Assembly (NCBI RefSeq): GCF_018446385.1
Contig: NC_055996.1
Span: 13,255,317-13,319,316 of the forward strand
Direction: 5' to 3'
Length of the DNA: 64,000 nucleotides
DNA from: Zingiber officinale
Lineage: Eukaryota; Streptophyta; Magnoliopsida; Zingiberales; Zingiberaceae
Position numbers and translations under genes: made by a program. The notes below the pieces were generated by a model. That model made no database searches, was not told where the DNA came from, and saw nothing but the letters and a program-made list of their open reading frames with translations. Within the stretch, counting starts at the first letter, position 1, and each line of letters begins with the position of its first letter. This document shows, piece by piece, positions 43,586 to 55,851 of the stretch.

Positions 43586-46010
43586 TGTTAGAGTGTATAT
43601 TAAAAGCCTAGCTTTTTATAAACATTTATTTTTGAAATAAAGAATCACATTGGTCAAATATCTACATTTATAAGCTAAGTGTAGTTGTTCAATTAATTTA
43701 TATTGTAGATAACATGGTGTGTGGTGTCACACACAAAAGATCATGTTATTAGTTCCTTATAAATTATAAATAGTAGCTCACGACTAAGATGGATAGGAAC
43801 AAACCAATGGAATAGTCGTAGTGTAATTTGGTATTAGTTTATCTTGACTATAAAATAATACTAGTACACTGTGAGTGTATTGAGCAGGGCCATTTGAGGT
43901 AGTTTCTTTTTATACTAACTAAATAAAAAAAACAAGACCTCTGTTATTATGGAAGTGTGTGCTCTTAATCCTAATATAATAACAAGCACGTATACTTAAT
44001 ATTTATTTCTTTAATTTATCAAAGGGTGCGATTAGTTCGATAAATCAATATGCCCGATAAATTAGGAAATAATATTATTTATAGTGTGTGTTGTTGATTA
44101 TAGAAGGAAACTATGTCCTAGGAATCTAGGTTGATGATGTCCCCAAGAGGAGCTCATAAGGATTGTCATGTAAACCCTGCAGGTGGACTTAGTCTGACAT
44201 GACAATAAGGTTGAGTGGTACTACTCTTGGAGTTAGATATTAATTAAGTGAGTTGTCAGTAACTCATTTAATTAGTGGACATTCGATATCTTAAACACAG
44301 GGAGATTAACACACTCATGATAAGAAGGAGCCCATATAGTAATATGGGATTGGTGTAGTAGTTCAATAATAACTCTTTAGTGGTATGAGTTATTATTGAT
44401 GAACTCGAGTTGGGTGTTCGAGGTGAACACGGGAAGCTCAAGTTCATCGGGAGACCAAAACCAATTCCTCCTCTCGGTCCTTATCGTAGCCTCTTATTTA
44501 TAAATTCTTATACCCACTCATACCCACCTTCTTACCCATCATTAGGTGGCCGGCCAAGCCAAGCTTGGAGCCCAAGCAAGGGTCGGCCAAATCAAGCCTT
44601 GGATGGATCAAGTGGTGGCCGACCCTAGCTTGGAGCCCAAGTAGGTGGTCGGCCACAATAAAATTAAAAGGGATTTTAATTTTAAAATCTTTCCTTATGT
44701 GGAAGTCATGATTTAAAAGAGAGTTTTACAATTAAATCTTTCCTTTTATAGTTTCTACAAAAGATTAAAAGAAAGGTTTGATATCTTTCCTTATTTGTAG
44801 TTAAAAGAAAGATTTTAATTTTGGAGAAAACTTTCCTTTTTGTAATCATTCACATGTTTTAATAGAGAGATTTTAATTTATAAAAGTTTCCTTTTATAAC
44901 CAACCATGAAGGAAATTTTTAAAGAGAAATTTTTATTTTAAAAATTTTCAGGAAACAAATTAGGAAGTTTTAATTTTATGTTTTAAACTTTCCTAATTTG
45001 GAGGACTTGAAGGGGTCGGCCATTAAAAGAATAAAAGGAAATTTTTAATTAAATTTTCCTTTTATTCATTGGCAAGGGAAAATAAAAAAGTTTTAATTAT
45101 GTTTAAAACTTTCCTTAATTGCCAAGACCAAGGAATATAAAAGAGAGGGTAGAGGTGCCTCACCTAATAACACGTCTATTATTTCTCTCCTCTCCTTTCC
45201 TTGGTGGTGGCCGACCCTCTCCTCTCTTCTTTCTCTCTTCTCCTTTTGTTAAGGCCAGCGGCACTTGGAGGATTTATCTCATCTTGGTGGTTGGTTGCTT
45301 GTGGAGAAGAAGAAGAGAAAGCAAGTTTCTCTTCAAGAAGAGTTGGTGGTCGAAACTTGCAAGGAGAAGAAGGAGGCTTGGGTGGATTCTCGTCTCGGTA
45401 GATCGTCGCCCACACGATGCCCGAGATAAGAAGAGGAACACAACAGAAGATCGTGAGGTCTATAAGCTACAAAAGGTATAACTAGTTATTAGTTTCTGCA
45501 TCATAACTAGTTCATTCTTTTGTTTAGATCTTGAAATACTAAACACAAGAGGCTAGTGATTCTGGGCTATCGAATTTATGTTTCGATTTTGTGTTTCTTT
45601 TGTTTTTCGATCTTGTGATTTGATTGTTCTTAATGGTTAAATCTAGGGTTACTATAAGGAGATTAAATATTGAATTTCGTTGAAAGGCTTTGTCGAGGAA
45701 GTGGTGGGCTCCCATACCCAAGAAGGCCTAGTGCCTCACCATATTTAACCTGGAACTGATCTCTGAAATTAATGTTTAATCAAATTTGTAACATAGGTGG
45801 ATTTAGATTAATAATGTTAAGCATTGTTTGTGATCCAAGTCTAAACCTCTAAGAGCAGATAAGTTGAATTTGGAATCAATAATGTTAAGTTCTGTTTACG
45901 ATTCCAAAATTAATTTCTAAAGAATACAATAGGTTGTTAGGAAAAGTTCAGGACTTGTACAAAATTTTTGTACATGGGAACCAGTACGATATTTCGAGTA
46001 GCAACCAACA
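43586..46010 (+). mobile_element. C1 3' LTR
   Basis: 2425 bp, TGTTAGAGTG to CAACCAACA, the most complete LTR of its family here. It includes GGCCGGCCAAG and GGTCGGCC patches near 44550-44650, alternating AGGAAAG/TTAAAATT blocks (44650-45110), a TATA-like GGAATATAAAAGAG near 45132-45145 and a pyrimidine-rich start region. ORFs within (for example 45119-45481) are LTR sequence shared with the 5' copy. Confidence 0.92.
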
Positions 46011-46811
46011 CTATTTATATCTACAATATCTCACTATCAATTCAACTAATTGATATGTTGTAGATAAGAACCTACTACCCAAGGATATTATTATACTTAT
46101 TCATTCAACACTGAATTGAAATAGAAAAAATAACCAACTTTGCTTTTTATTAATAATGAAATGTTATACAAAATGAGTCATTTACAATCATCTCATAATT
46201 GGTATTAGGGATAATACTAACACTTCTTACTTTGCAAAACGTGTTAGTTCAATAAACAAAATAATAACTTGCAAGATAAGTGTTAGCATAATAATCATGA
46301 GTAATAATAATTAGCTCCTGTCCTCCCTAGACTAGGAACTAGTCAAGGCCTCAGTTTAGAGATCCAAAATGAACCTAAATTGAATTGATGCCTACTATCC
46401 CTTAACCGGGACATGCTCTCACCGAGTCACATTCCTCTAGTGACTTACCAACTTGCAGTCGATTGAATAGCCTCTTGACCCACTAGGTATTCATGCTAGT
46501 TGTCAGGTCTGTAGACCCAACTGGACTTCTGCTAGTCGTCAGGTCCTACGGGCCCAATTGGACTTCCTTCCAGATATCAGGTCAGCACTTTGATCTATCT
46601 AAGCTTTACACCAACTATCGGGTCCCGTAGACTTAGTTGGATTTCAGCCTAGTGTCAAGTCCTCCAGACCCGTCAACTCTTGCACACTTGGTTAAGTAAT
46701 TAGATCACAATAATACCTAACTTAACTCGTCATTCACCAAAACTTGAGTTAGACTGTTAGTGCAAATTACACTAATAATCTTTCACTTTTTGATACAATG
46801 ACAACTTGGGT
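46011..46811 (-). mobile_element. Decayed Sirevirus-like LTR remnant and flank
   Basis: From about 46230 to 46797 it resembles the reversed SA-type LTR: GTTAGCA start region, AGTGACTTACC, diverged repeat units of the GTCAGGT...TGGACTTC type (46500-46680), ATTCACCAAAACTTGAGTTAG, then ATCTTTCACTTTTTGAT like a reversed polypurine tract. 46011-46230 is AT-rich and unassigned. GATACAATGACAACTT is duplicated at about 46793 and 46813 at the join with T2. Confidence 0.6.
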
Positions 46812-48668
46812 TTGATACAATGACAACTTTTTGTATATTTACTTCTTGAAACTGGGACTTCAACTTATCAAATGCCTCAGCATATAACTTGAGCCTGTCA
46901 TTATTAATTTCAAAATTACCTGATAGTTATTGGGCTGCTAATTGAGAGTCAGAATAGATGAGGACCTGAGCTACTTCTATATGCCGAGCGACTTGCAATC
47001 CAGCTATCAATGCTTCATATTCTGCCTCATTGTTAGTGGCTCTATAGTTCAACCTGATAGAAAGTTGGAGTCTGTCATCCCTTGGAGATTTGAGAAGAAC
47101 ACCAATTCCGCTACCTTGTCTGGTTGAGGAGCCATCCATATAAACTTTCCAGATATTTTCTTCCTTAGGGCCTTGAACTTCTATAATGAAATCTGCTAGA
47201 ACTTGTGCCTTGATGGCCGAGAGGGGTTGATATTGTATGTCATATTCATCAAGTTCAGTTGTCCATTTGATCAGCCGACATGATGCCTCTGGGTTGAGTA
47301 GCACCCGTCCGAGGGTACTGTTGGTCAATACAACAATTTCATGTGCTAAGAAATATGGGTGCAACCTCCGAGCAGTCAACACTAATGCATAAGCCAATTT
47401 TTCTAGTGTAGTATATCTACACTCAGCTCCTTTTAATAAATGGCTAGAGAAATATACAGGTTGTTGTTCCTTCCCTTCTTGTTTACAGAGCCTACAACAT
47501 TTTCATTAGCTGACAAATATACCCAGAGGGTCTCTCCTACTATAGGCTTAGCTAATACAGGAAGAGTAGACAAGTAATCTTTTAACTCTTGGAAGGCCTT
47601 ATCACATTCCTCGTTCCACTGAAATTTGTTTGCCTTCCGGAGTATTTTAAAGAAATGGAAGCTGCGATCGGCCAACCTGGAAATGAACCTAGACAAGGCT
47701 GTAATCCGGCCAGTAAGTCTTTGAGCCTCCCTCATGTTACGAGGAGGCTCCATGTTCTGAAGCGCCTTGACTTTGCTCTGGTTGGCCTCTATTCCTTGCT
47801 CGGACACTATATATCCCAAGAATTTTCCCCCTTTTGCTCCAAATAAACATTTTCTCGGGTTCAGCTTGAGCCCATATTGCCTCAATGTATTGCAAGTCTC
47901 CTCTACATCCCTGCACAGATCAACAGCATGAAGAGACTTAATTAAAATATCATCAACATATACTTCCATATTTCTTCCAATCTGCTTCTGGAAGACCTTA
48001 TTCATAAGCCTCTGATAAGTTGCTCCTGTATTTTTCAGTCCGAAGGGCATAACATTATAACAATAAGTACCTTCATATGTTATAAAACTGACCTTTTCTT
48101 GATCCTCTTTAGCTAGGGGGACCTAATGATAGCCTTGATAAGCATCTAGCATAGAGATGTACTCACACCTAGCAATGGAGTCTACCAGTTGATCGATCCT
48201 GGGTAATGGATAATAATCTTTTGGGCAAGCCTTGTTGAGATCTCGGAAATCAATGTATACTCTCTATTTGTTTCCTAGCTTAGAGACTAGAACCACATTA
48301 GCTAGCAAACTAGGAAATTGTACCTCCCTGATGTAACCAGCCTCCATGAGTTTAGTTATTTCTTCCTTGATGATTTGGTTCTGCTCCGCGCTAAAATTTC
48401 TTTTCCTTTGCATGACCGGGCGGGCATCTGGGAAGACATGTAAAGAGTGCTCCATGACTGCAGGAGAAACACTCAAGACCTCTTTGGGTGTCCAGGCAAA
48501 TACATCATTATTCTTCTTTAGGCATTGCACCAGTTTGACTTTTAGAGTGGGGTCAAGATCAGCCGAAACATAAGTAGTAGCTTCAGGTTGCCCAGTCTGA
48601 ATCTGGACTTCTTCCTTCTCTTCATAAACCAGCACAGGCGTCTTTTCCTGGATGACATTGACTTCCAT
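46812..48668 (-). pseudogene. pol: T2 reverse transcriptase and RNase H (Tat-type gypsy)
   Basis: RT start (48668-48264: FAWTPKEVLSVSPAVMEHSL, QRKRNFSAEQNQII), then VYIDFRDLNKACPKDYYPLP and DAYQGYH with two stops that fit Trp and Gln codons (TAG at 48266-48264, TAG after GYH). The frame 48050-47433 has VMPFGLKNTGATYQRLMNKV, the intact catalytic YVDDILIKS and FLGYIVSEQGIEANQ. After an indel, 47397-46927 gives the connection and a second RNase H-like domain (VYMDGSSTRQGSGIGVLL, ATNNEAEYEALIAGL, IYSDSQLAAQ), then a TAA and further coding to about 46812. The extra RNase H with this motif order marks the Tat lineage. The integrase side is lost at the LTR remnant. Confidence 0.9.
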
Positions 48669-48671
48669 TTT

Positions 48672-49607
48672 TTAAATTTTTTGGGCAGCATTAGCTTCAG
48701 CCCGAACGATCTCTACATAACATTTTCTAGCTGTCTTCTGATCACCTCGTACTTCTCCTACCTGATCATCAACAGGAAATTTAATTTTTTGAAAGAAAAT
48801 AGAAACGACAGCCCTAAACTCGTTTAAGGTCGGTCGACCCAGTATCACATTATAAGAAGACGGGGCATCCACCACCATAAAATAAGATATTCTTGTTCTC
48901 ATTAGAGGCTCCTCCCCTAGAGATATGGCCAGCTTTATTTGACTAAGCGGTTGTACTTCATTACCCGTGAATCCATATAGAGGAGTTACCATCTGTTGAA
49001 GTTCGCTCGGGTCGATCTGTAATTGATCAAAGGCCTTCTTAAAGATAATATTGACAGAACTACAAGTGTCAATAAAGGTACGAGAAATAGTATAATTGGC
49101 TATCATGACTTTGATTATTAATGCATCATCATGGGGTATTTCTACCCCCTTCAGATCTCTAGGTCCAAAACTTATCTCTAGACCAGCTGCTCGCTCCATA
49201 CTGAATCCTACAGCATGAATCTCCAGTCTTCGTGCATGTGCTTTTCTGGCTTTGTTAGAATCTCCATCGGTGGGCCTGCCCATGATCATATTGATATTAC
49301 CCCGGGCGACATTACTCCTATTTTCTTCTTGTCGGGTTGTCATGGCTTCAGAAGGAGCCTTTTCCGACACCTGGCTTGTACCAGCCTGGGTAGGCAATGT
49401 CTCTTGCCGAGGTTCGACCGGGCGGTATTCCAATTTAAGCGGGCTTTGCTGCCTGGGGTACTGCTGCCGATAATAATTTTGCCTTTGGTAGCGCTCCCTG
49501 TTTGCTCTTTTATTTCTTAAAACAAAATAATCTTTAGTATGGTGACTACTAGTTTTGTGATAAGTGCACCTTCTTCTTAGTGCCTCTGGCTGTATCTCCA
49601 CATGTTG
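48672..49607 (-). pseudogene. gag: T2 gag C-terminus and protease
   Basis: The frame starts at the SB insertion (49607). The usable part has CTYHKTSSHHTKDYF, a degraded gag zinc motif with the last Cys replaced, a Gln/Arg/Tyr-rich linker, NVARGNINMIMGRP, and the protease region RRLEIHAVGFS, ISFGPRDLKGVEIPHDDALI, FIDTCSSVNIIFK, SYNVILGRPTLNEFRAVVS. The catalytic DTG is DTC, which should inactivate it. It stops at 48672-48674, in the same frame as the RT that follows. Residues encoded beyond 49607 in this frame belong to the SB LTR. Confidence 0.88.
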
Positions 49608-50563
49608 TGTTGGATCGAGAAGCGCTAGAGGGGGGGGTGAATAGCGCTCGTGGCTATTTCGAATATCGAAATCGTAAAACAATCGTTGAGTAATTAAAGC
49701 AGCAGAATAAAAATAAGCAAACACACAAGAACACAGTCGTTTACTTCGTTCGGAGCCTAGATCGACTCCTACTCGAAGGCCCGCGATCCTTGATCGCTTT
49801 CCGTGGGCAACAACTAAAATATCACGAATAAGTACAAGGAATTAAGTATAACTGAAATTGAAGTAATACCGACAACAGAGTAATAATAAATGAGGCTTCG
49901 GGTCGTCGACGACTGCAATAGCACTTTAGAATCGACTCTTGAGCAGCACACAACAGAAGTAAAGCTTGCAAAATTGTTGTAGAGAGCTGCTGGTCGAGAC
50001 CTCTTATAAAGGTTGTTCAAGGCGCCTTCTACTGTTCACCAAGGCGCCTTGAATGAGCCGAGTCAACCGCGGAGATAAGGGGCGAACTGGTCGATCCTTA
50101 TCACAGATTCAAGGCGCCTTCCACTGTTCACCAGGGCGCCTTCATCTGTTCAAGGCGCCTTCCACTGTTCATCAAGGCGCCTTGAACAGCTTCTCGCACC
50201 CGAGGCGCCTCCAAGCTCCATGAAGGCGCCTCGGACACTGTTCATCCGAGGCTTTAGGTTGCTCCTTTGCACCTGCAAGATACGTTAGTCCCAAACACTA
50301 CCCTACAACACAAAGTTAGCACAATAAATATGATAAATGAAGTATAGACAGTCTCCGGACTGTCCGAGTCTGACTTCGGGTTTCCAACCGGAAACCCTAA
50401 GTCGACCCGACGCCTACTGTTACCACTACGGGGAACGTGTCCTCACCTACTCCACTCAGGAGATTTTACCTGTTGCCAGTGCGATCCTCCAGATCGACTG
50501 GACTTTTGCTCAGCACTCGATGCTTCCGGACTTTCTGCTGGACATCCGCTTCCCGGCTAGTCC
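49608..50563 (-). mobile_element. SB 3' LTR, first part
   Basis: TGTTGGATCGAGAAGCGC at 49608, a G-run, a block around 49735-49800 shared with the SA LTR end (TTCGTTCGGAGCCTA, CGACTCCTACTCGAAGG), TATA region, palindrome cluster, then unique DNA to the G2 insertion. AGTCC at 50559-50563 is the left G2 duplication. Confidence 0.88.
49999..50245 (-). promoter_or_regulatory. AAGGCGCCTT palindrome cluster and TATA box, SB LTR
   Basis: About eight AGGCGCCTT-type palindromes at 50017-50240, often followed by CCACTGTTCA, sit directly upstream (minus strand) of TTTATAAGAGG (complement of 49999-50009). The order matches the SA LTR, with a different palindrome. Confidence 0.7.
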
Positions 50564-50736
50564 TATAACGACCCGCCTCCTACTGACTAGGCTGCGAGGC
50601 CGATCGCTACAGTTATGCTGTGCTGGACTATTAATGTGGAATGAAAACAGGATAATTTAAAATTTTACTGAACTAAATGCTGCAAAGTAAGATAATCTAT
50701 GCCTCTCGGATGGCCTGCTAGCTGTAATCAGGCACT

Positions 50737-51112
50737 TCAATCGATCCATAGATCGATTGGGCTGTCGGATCGATCCCGTGATCGATCCAGCTTGTTACTG
50801 GCACTGAACAACTCTCTAGATCGGTCGGCAGACCGATCCATATGCTCCCTCGCCTCTGTATGCGGCTGGATCGGTCTACCAACCGATCCAGGAGTACCCT
50901 GATCGATCGGCTAGACCGATCAGTAGCTCACTGATCGGTCGGCTGACCGATCAGTGAACGTCGGTGCTCTCTGTTCGCACAATGGATCGGTCGGCTGACC
51001 AATCCATAACAGAGGCCAACTCTCTGTTCGCGCAAGGATCGGTCGGCTGACCGATCCAGCGGCACAACCCACTCCCTGATCGGTCTGTACACCGATAAGA
51101 GTTCTGATTTCG
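50737..51112. repeat. GATCGGTC palindrome cluster in G2 left LTR
   Basis: About nine imperfect palindromes of the type GATCGGTCGGCTGACCGATC, each able to form an 8-10 bp stem, with spacers of unrelated DNA. The right LTR has the same cluster at about 57765-58130, with a few changes in stems (for example GATCGATC against GATCGGTC). Confidence 0.85.
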
Positions 51113-52727
51113 GCCTGAAACTCTGATTTCGTCCTGAAACTCTGATTTCAGCACTTAGGCGTGCCAAAATCTCACATATGAGTTATACACTACATGAGAA
51201 ACATTCTAATAACATGAAACTAGTATTCTAAACTTAACATGACACATAGTTCACTGGTTCATAGCATTACACAACTAAACGTGCATGAAAGTAAAACACT
51301 AAAGAGTTTTACGGTTTAAACTTGCTAAGTCCCCTAAGAATCTTTTATTCCAGTTCCTTCCACACACACCATCTCTGCATTGGCCTCCAGCTTCCTCTGC
51401 TAGTCCATTTTCCTTTTACCTGTATCTGCAGTATAAGGAAAATAGTATCTGTGAGCTAAAAAGCTTAGTAAGAAACAATCTACCTCACTAAAACATGCAT
51501 ACGATACAAATATGATTTGAAATCATGCTGTTTGAAAGGATATGCTAAGTATACTGAATAAACTAACATGGCATGACATATAAGCATACAATCATGGCAT
51601 GGCAACTAATCATATGAATCAATAAAGATAACTGAACTGAACATATAATAAGCAAAACTGTAGCTAAACTGATACTGAATTCCAACTCAACTAACATAAC
51701 TAATTTGAGCTTTAAAAACTATTTCATAATCATGCTGTTTGGGCCCGACAACTGTACTTGCTGTGCGCGCATCCCTAACTAGACCCGGGTTTGCAAGTCC
51801 CGAATTTAGTAGGATTAACTAGGTTATCTAAACCTAGGGACGACTGTGGGAGTCCAACCCAATGGATATCTGATCCAGTACAGTGCCACTGAAAATAAAA
51901 TACTGAAATAGCTAATACTATTTTGCTGAATCTAGGTTATCTGAACCTAGAACTAGGTTGTCTGAACCTAGAGGCGACTGTGGGAGCCCACCCATTGGAC
52001 CGTAGTCCCATATAAGCTAAAAGAAACTAATTTACTAATTTAAATGCTTCTAATGCATTTAACTGAGCTATTAAAATGCCTAATTTGCATTTTAACTTAA
52101 CTAGCTATTTTATCGAACACCTAGTGTGCCCCAACTCTCCCCTCTATTAGGGAGACCACTTCTAGGCACCCGACAACATCTAGGAACCCCCACTGAAGAG
52201 GGAATACGTGTCCGGCCCATCTAGAAGTACTCACTAAATCCCTAAATCTGCGAGGAGGGTCAAATTCACCCTATGCGTCGATAAAAACTGCATATAGCTA
52301 AACTAGTGCGTATAAAACCAAACAGAGCTACTTATACCGCAGGTGAGGGGTTTCTTACCTTATGTGCTAGATTTCTTACAAATCTAATCGCTAGAAATTC
52401 CGGTGGAGACGACTTCTCGACGATTCGCTCGCGTCCATGTGCTCTACTCGCGGAGGGGAACATCCTTGTGTCCGAGATGTCACCGGAAGGCACTCCTATG
52501 GCCCTAGGGATGAAACCCTAGGCTTGCTTGGGTGTTGGCGCCGAGAGAGGGAGGAGAGGGAGAGGTGGCGTCGGTGAGGTTAGGGTGAAGGAGGTTTTTG
52601 CCGAACCAAACTAAAAATAACCCAAACCAACTTAAGTTTTTAATTTATATTAAGTGGGTAACTAGGCCCAACTCAAATATAAATATAAATGTTTCCCTTC
52701 TCTTTCAGCACAGCCCTGCTGGGTTCA

Positions 52728-52800
52728 CCGGTTACTAAGGCTAACTAAAGGTTTAGCGGACCCGAGAGGTCCCGGGTTCGATTCCCGGTTAAGCCTTTTT
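52728..52800 (+). other. tRNA-like Pol III box module in G2 left LTR
   Basis: An A-box-like TGGGTTCACCGGTTA (about 52730) lies about 45 bases before a consensus B box GGTTCGATTCC (52775-52785). The B box forms a perfect T-arm: stem CCGGG/CCCGG with loop TTCGATT. A T5 run follows ten bases later (52796-52800), as at a tRNA gene end. A GCTAA/TTAGC stem could mimic an anticodon arm. The acceptor stem is imperfect, so a functional tRNA is unlikely. It is antisense to G2. Confidence 0.55.
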
Positions 52801-52918
52801 ATTCTTCTAATTATTTTTGCTACCTCCGCTACTCGGAAAATTCTGGAAAAATATCTAAAAATTCCAGAAAAATCTTAGAATAATTCTAATGCAAGTTTGA
52901 GAATTTTCGGGCGTTACA

Positions 52919-52932
52919 ATCCCCCATACCTT
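52919..52932 (-). other. G2 polypurine tract
   Basis: The minus strand reads AAGGTATGGGGGAT next to the left LTR, nearly identical to the G1 tract. Confidence 0.75.
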
Positions 52933-52939
52933 ATAAAAA

Positions 52940-54132
52940 GTTCGTCCTCGAACTTAGAACAATTCTGGGTACTTCTGTCTTATGCTGGCTTCTGTCTCCT
53001 AAGTTGCCTCTTCTGCTGTGTGACTGTGCCAAATGACTTTGACTAATGGTACTTCCTTGTTCCGCAATTTCTTAACTGCTTGGTCTATTATCTGAATAGG
53101 CAGACTATCATAGCTGAGGTCTTCGCGGATCTGTACCGACTAGGGCTCAATCACCTGGGTGGCATCTGGGGTATGCTTCTTCAGCATAGAGACATGAAAT
53201 ACGTTGTGGACAGCTGACATTTCCTGGGGTAGCTCTAGCTCATATGCTACTTTGCCCACTCTTCCGATAAGGTATGGTCCCACATATCCGGGACTAAGTT
53301 TGCCCTTCTTCCCAAAACGCATCACTCCTTCATGGGAGCTACTCCGAGGAACACCGTATCCCGATCGAAAACTCTAAGGGTCTCAGCTGTATCAAGATAG
53401 CTTTTCAGGCTCGAGCTGCCTCTATCCTCTGGATATGTCAGATAGTTGTTGTGGTATCTGCTACTAGATCTCAAGTTCTAGTTCTTCTGTTCACCACTCA
53501 TACCAGCAGATTGGAGATCTACACCTCCACCCATAGAGAGCCTCGTAAGGTGCCATGCCGATAGTGGCACGATAGCTGTTGTTGTATGCAAATTACGCTA
53601 AGCTCAGATATTTGCACCAACTTCCTCAGAAGTCTGCACACGCCGAGCATATCTTCGAGTACCGATTCACTCGCTCCGTCGACCATCAGTCTGAGGATGG
53701 AATGTTGTCTTGAACTTTAACTTAGTGCCCAACGCTGACTGTACACACTCTGTCTGAAATGATGGTTCGTGGGACTCCATGTAGTCGGACGATCTCCTGA
53801 GATACAACTGTGCTAGCTTCTCCATGGAGTAGGATATCTTGATAGCTAAGAAGTGGGTGATTTAGTCAACTCGACTATTACCCAGATGGCGTCAAAACCA
53901 TTCGTGGTTCCGGGCGGTCCCACTATGAAATCCATAGAGATGTCCTCCCACTTCCATTCGGAATCAGATAGAACTCCTCCTGTCGCCGATGTTCGCCTTG
54001 ACCCTCCGGTGAGGCGATGCTAACATATCTGGTGATGTCTCGCTTCATCCCGGCCCAAAAAATGGTTCCTCGTGTCTTGATACATTTTGGTGGAACTCGG
54101 ATGCATCGCATAGGGAGTCTTGTGAGCCTCAT
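52940..54132 (-). pseudogene. pol: G2 integrase and chromodomain-like tail
   Basis: Fragments in several frames: the zinc end with FWAGMKRDITRYVS (54132-53923), a core recognisable only piecewise between 53900 and 53400, the GPY/F-like region GKLSPGYVGPYLI and IHNVFHVSML-type residues (53325-53140), then chromodomain-like residues to about 52950, where a stop splits EEAT from the Glu-rich end. Frequent losses of one to a few bases disrupt the frame. The corresponding G1 integrase (11500-10265) is open throughout and serves as the reference. Confidence 0.82.
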
Positions 54133-54338
54133 CTAAAATCTGCTCCGTAGCTCCTCCCGATCTAGAACAGTCTCTCACCAAAATACAACACCCCGCTATC
54201 GAACACTCGAATTCTTTCTGATTCCGCTAGCCCTTGCTTGATTTTCTCAATTCCAGGGTCCTGCTGAGTGATGAATATCAACAAGCAAGGTAGACTCTAA
54301 GGTCATAGTAGAGAGCCGTCCGAGTTTGAGACCGAAAT

Positions 54339-55311
54339 CTACGATCTCCTTCCAGAGGGCGGTGACATGGCTGTAAGAGATAATAAGGTAGCACTGGATT
54401 TTCTGCTAAGTGCGTCGGCTACCTTATTGACTTTCCCTGGATGGTAGATGATGTCTATATCGTAGTCTTTGACCAGCTCAAGCCATCTGCGTTGTCGCAT
54501 GTTCAGATCCTTCTGAGTGAAGAAGTACTTCAAACTCTGATGATCTGTATACACTCTGCACTGAGCTCCATATAAGTAATGTCTCCAAATCTTGAGAGCG
54601 AACACTACTGCTGCAAGCTCAAGGTCATGAGTAGGGTAATTCTTCTCATAATCCTTGAGTTGTCTGGAGGCATAGGCGATCACCTTGCCGTTTTGCATCA
54701 GTACTGCTCCTAGTCCCAACTTAGAGGCATCACTATAGATGTCAAAGCTGCTGGTGTTGTCTGGTAGAGCCAAAATGGGAGCACTGGTCAATCTCCTTTT
54801 TAGCTCGCTGTCCACTGAAATTTCCTGTTCTTTCTGGTAAGAGCTGTCAGTGGGGAGGCTATCCTGGAGAAGTCCTCTATAAACTTTCTGTAATATCCTG
54901 CTAATCCCAGAAAGCTTCTGATCTCACTGGCGTTCTTAGGTCTCTTCCAGTTACTTACTGCTTCTATCTTGCTGGGATCTACCATAATACCATCCTTTGA
55001 GATGATGTGACGAAGGACACCTGATCTAGCCAAAATTCACATTTCGTGAACTTGGCGTATAGCTGGTTCTGCTGAAGGGTCTGCAATACTAGTTTCAGGT
55101 GCTCTGAGTGTTCTTCCTGAGTTCCTGAGTAGATAAGGATGTCATCGATAAACACAATAACAAACTTATCTAAATACTCCCTGAATACTCTGTTCATGAG
55201 ATCCATGAATGTAGCTGGAGCATTGGTCACGCCAAAGGGCATGACTACGGACTCGTAGTGTCCAGTATCCGTTCTGAATCTGTCTTGGGTATATCCTTCT
55301 TTAACCTTCAC
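54339..55311 (-). pseudogene. pol: G2 reverse transcriptase and RNase H
   Basis: Three overlapping open segments. 55311-54979 carries [19 protein letters not shown], the intact catalytic [10 protein letters not shown] and [12 protein letters not shown]. 55033-54800 carries [16 protein letters not shown] and [15 protein letters not shown]. 54815-54339 is RNase [50 protein letters not shown] and [10 protein letters not shown]. The catalytic Asp residues of RT and RNase H are present. Two frameshifts separate the segments, and the RT fingers upstream (55320-55840) are broken in several places. Confidence 0.9.
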
Positions 55312-55851
55312 CGATGATAACCGATCCGAGATCTATCTTAGAGAACACCGCTCCCTTCACCGGTGGTCGAACATGTCATCGATTCGGGAAGGATACATTC
55401 TTGATCGTGACTTGGTTCGGTGATCTAGTCTATGCACAATCGCATGCTTCCATCCTTCTTCTTCACGAACAATACAAAGCGCCCCATGGTGAATGACTCA
55501 TGATGAAACCCTTGTCAAGCGACTCCAGAGTTGCTCAAGTTCCTTCAGCTCACTGGAGCCATGCGATAAGGCACTTTGGAGATAGGATTTGTACCGGAAT
55601 GAGCTCTATCTCAAAGTCAATCTCCATGTCGGTGCTAAGCCCGGTAACTCTTCAAGGAAGACCATTGGGTAGTCACATATGACTCGAACCTCTGCTAGTT
55701 GTTGGTTCTCCCGGCTGGCGTTGACTACGTGTGCTAGGAATCTCGTACATCCCGAATCCAAGCTTCTGTGCTTTCATAGCTGAGAGAAACTTCTTGGCCT
55801 TTCTCTTTGGTTCCCAGTATTCGAATTGCACTGTCGCTTCAGGTTGGAAGA

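Larger units (their letters stand above)
6444..46010 (+). mobile_element. C1: Ty1/copia element, outer shell of the nest
   Basis: Assembled from pieces: 5' LTR (6444-6588 and 17043-17963), primer site and leader, gag (19006-19938), pol (19947-21984 continuing at 42629-43563), and 3' LTR (43586-46010). G1 interrupts the 5' LTR, and S1 with everything inside it interrupts RT. The first about 1.36 kb of the 5' LTR is missing, judged against the 2425-bp 3' LTR, so no target duplication can be checked. LTR length and gag style suggest an Angela/Tork-type lineage, but this is tentative. Several in-frame stops show it is dead. Confidence 0.8.
50564..52918 (-). mobile_element. G2 3' LTR (left copy)
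   Basis: 2355 bp. It contains the GATCGGTC palindrome cluster (50737-51112), CTAGGTTATCTAAACCTAGG-like repeats (51826-51985) and the tRNA-like module at 52728-52800. The 71-codon ORF at 52306-52521 recurs at 59348-59563 and is LTR sequence. Confidence 0.9.

Noticed and set aside
49608..49724. N-terminal 39 codons of the long minus-strand ORF ending at 48672
   Set aside because: This part is read from the inserted SB LTR; real T2 coding begins at 49607.
52306..52521. 71-codon ORF repeated at 59348-59563
   Set aside because: Inside the G2 LTR pair; no domain, conserved only because the LTRs are young.
52728..52800. Functional tRNA gene
   Set aside because: T-arm and terminator are good, but the acceptor stem and D/anticodon arms do not fold as a normal tRNA; reported as tRNA-like only.
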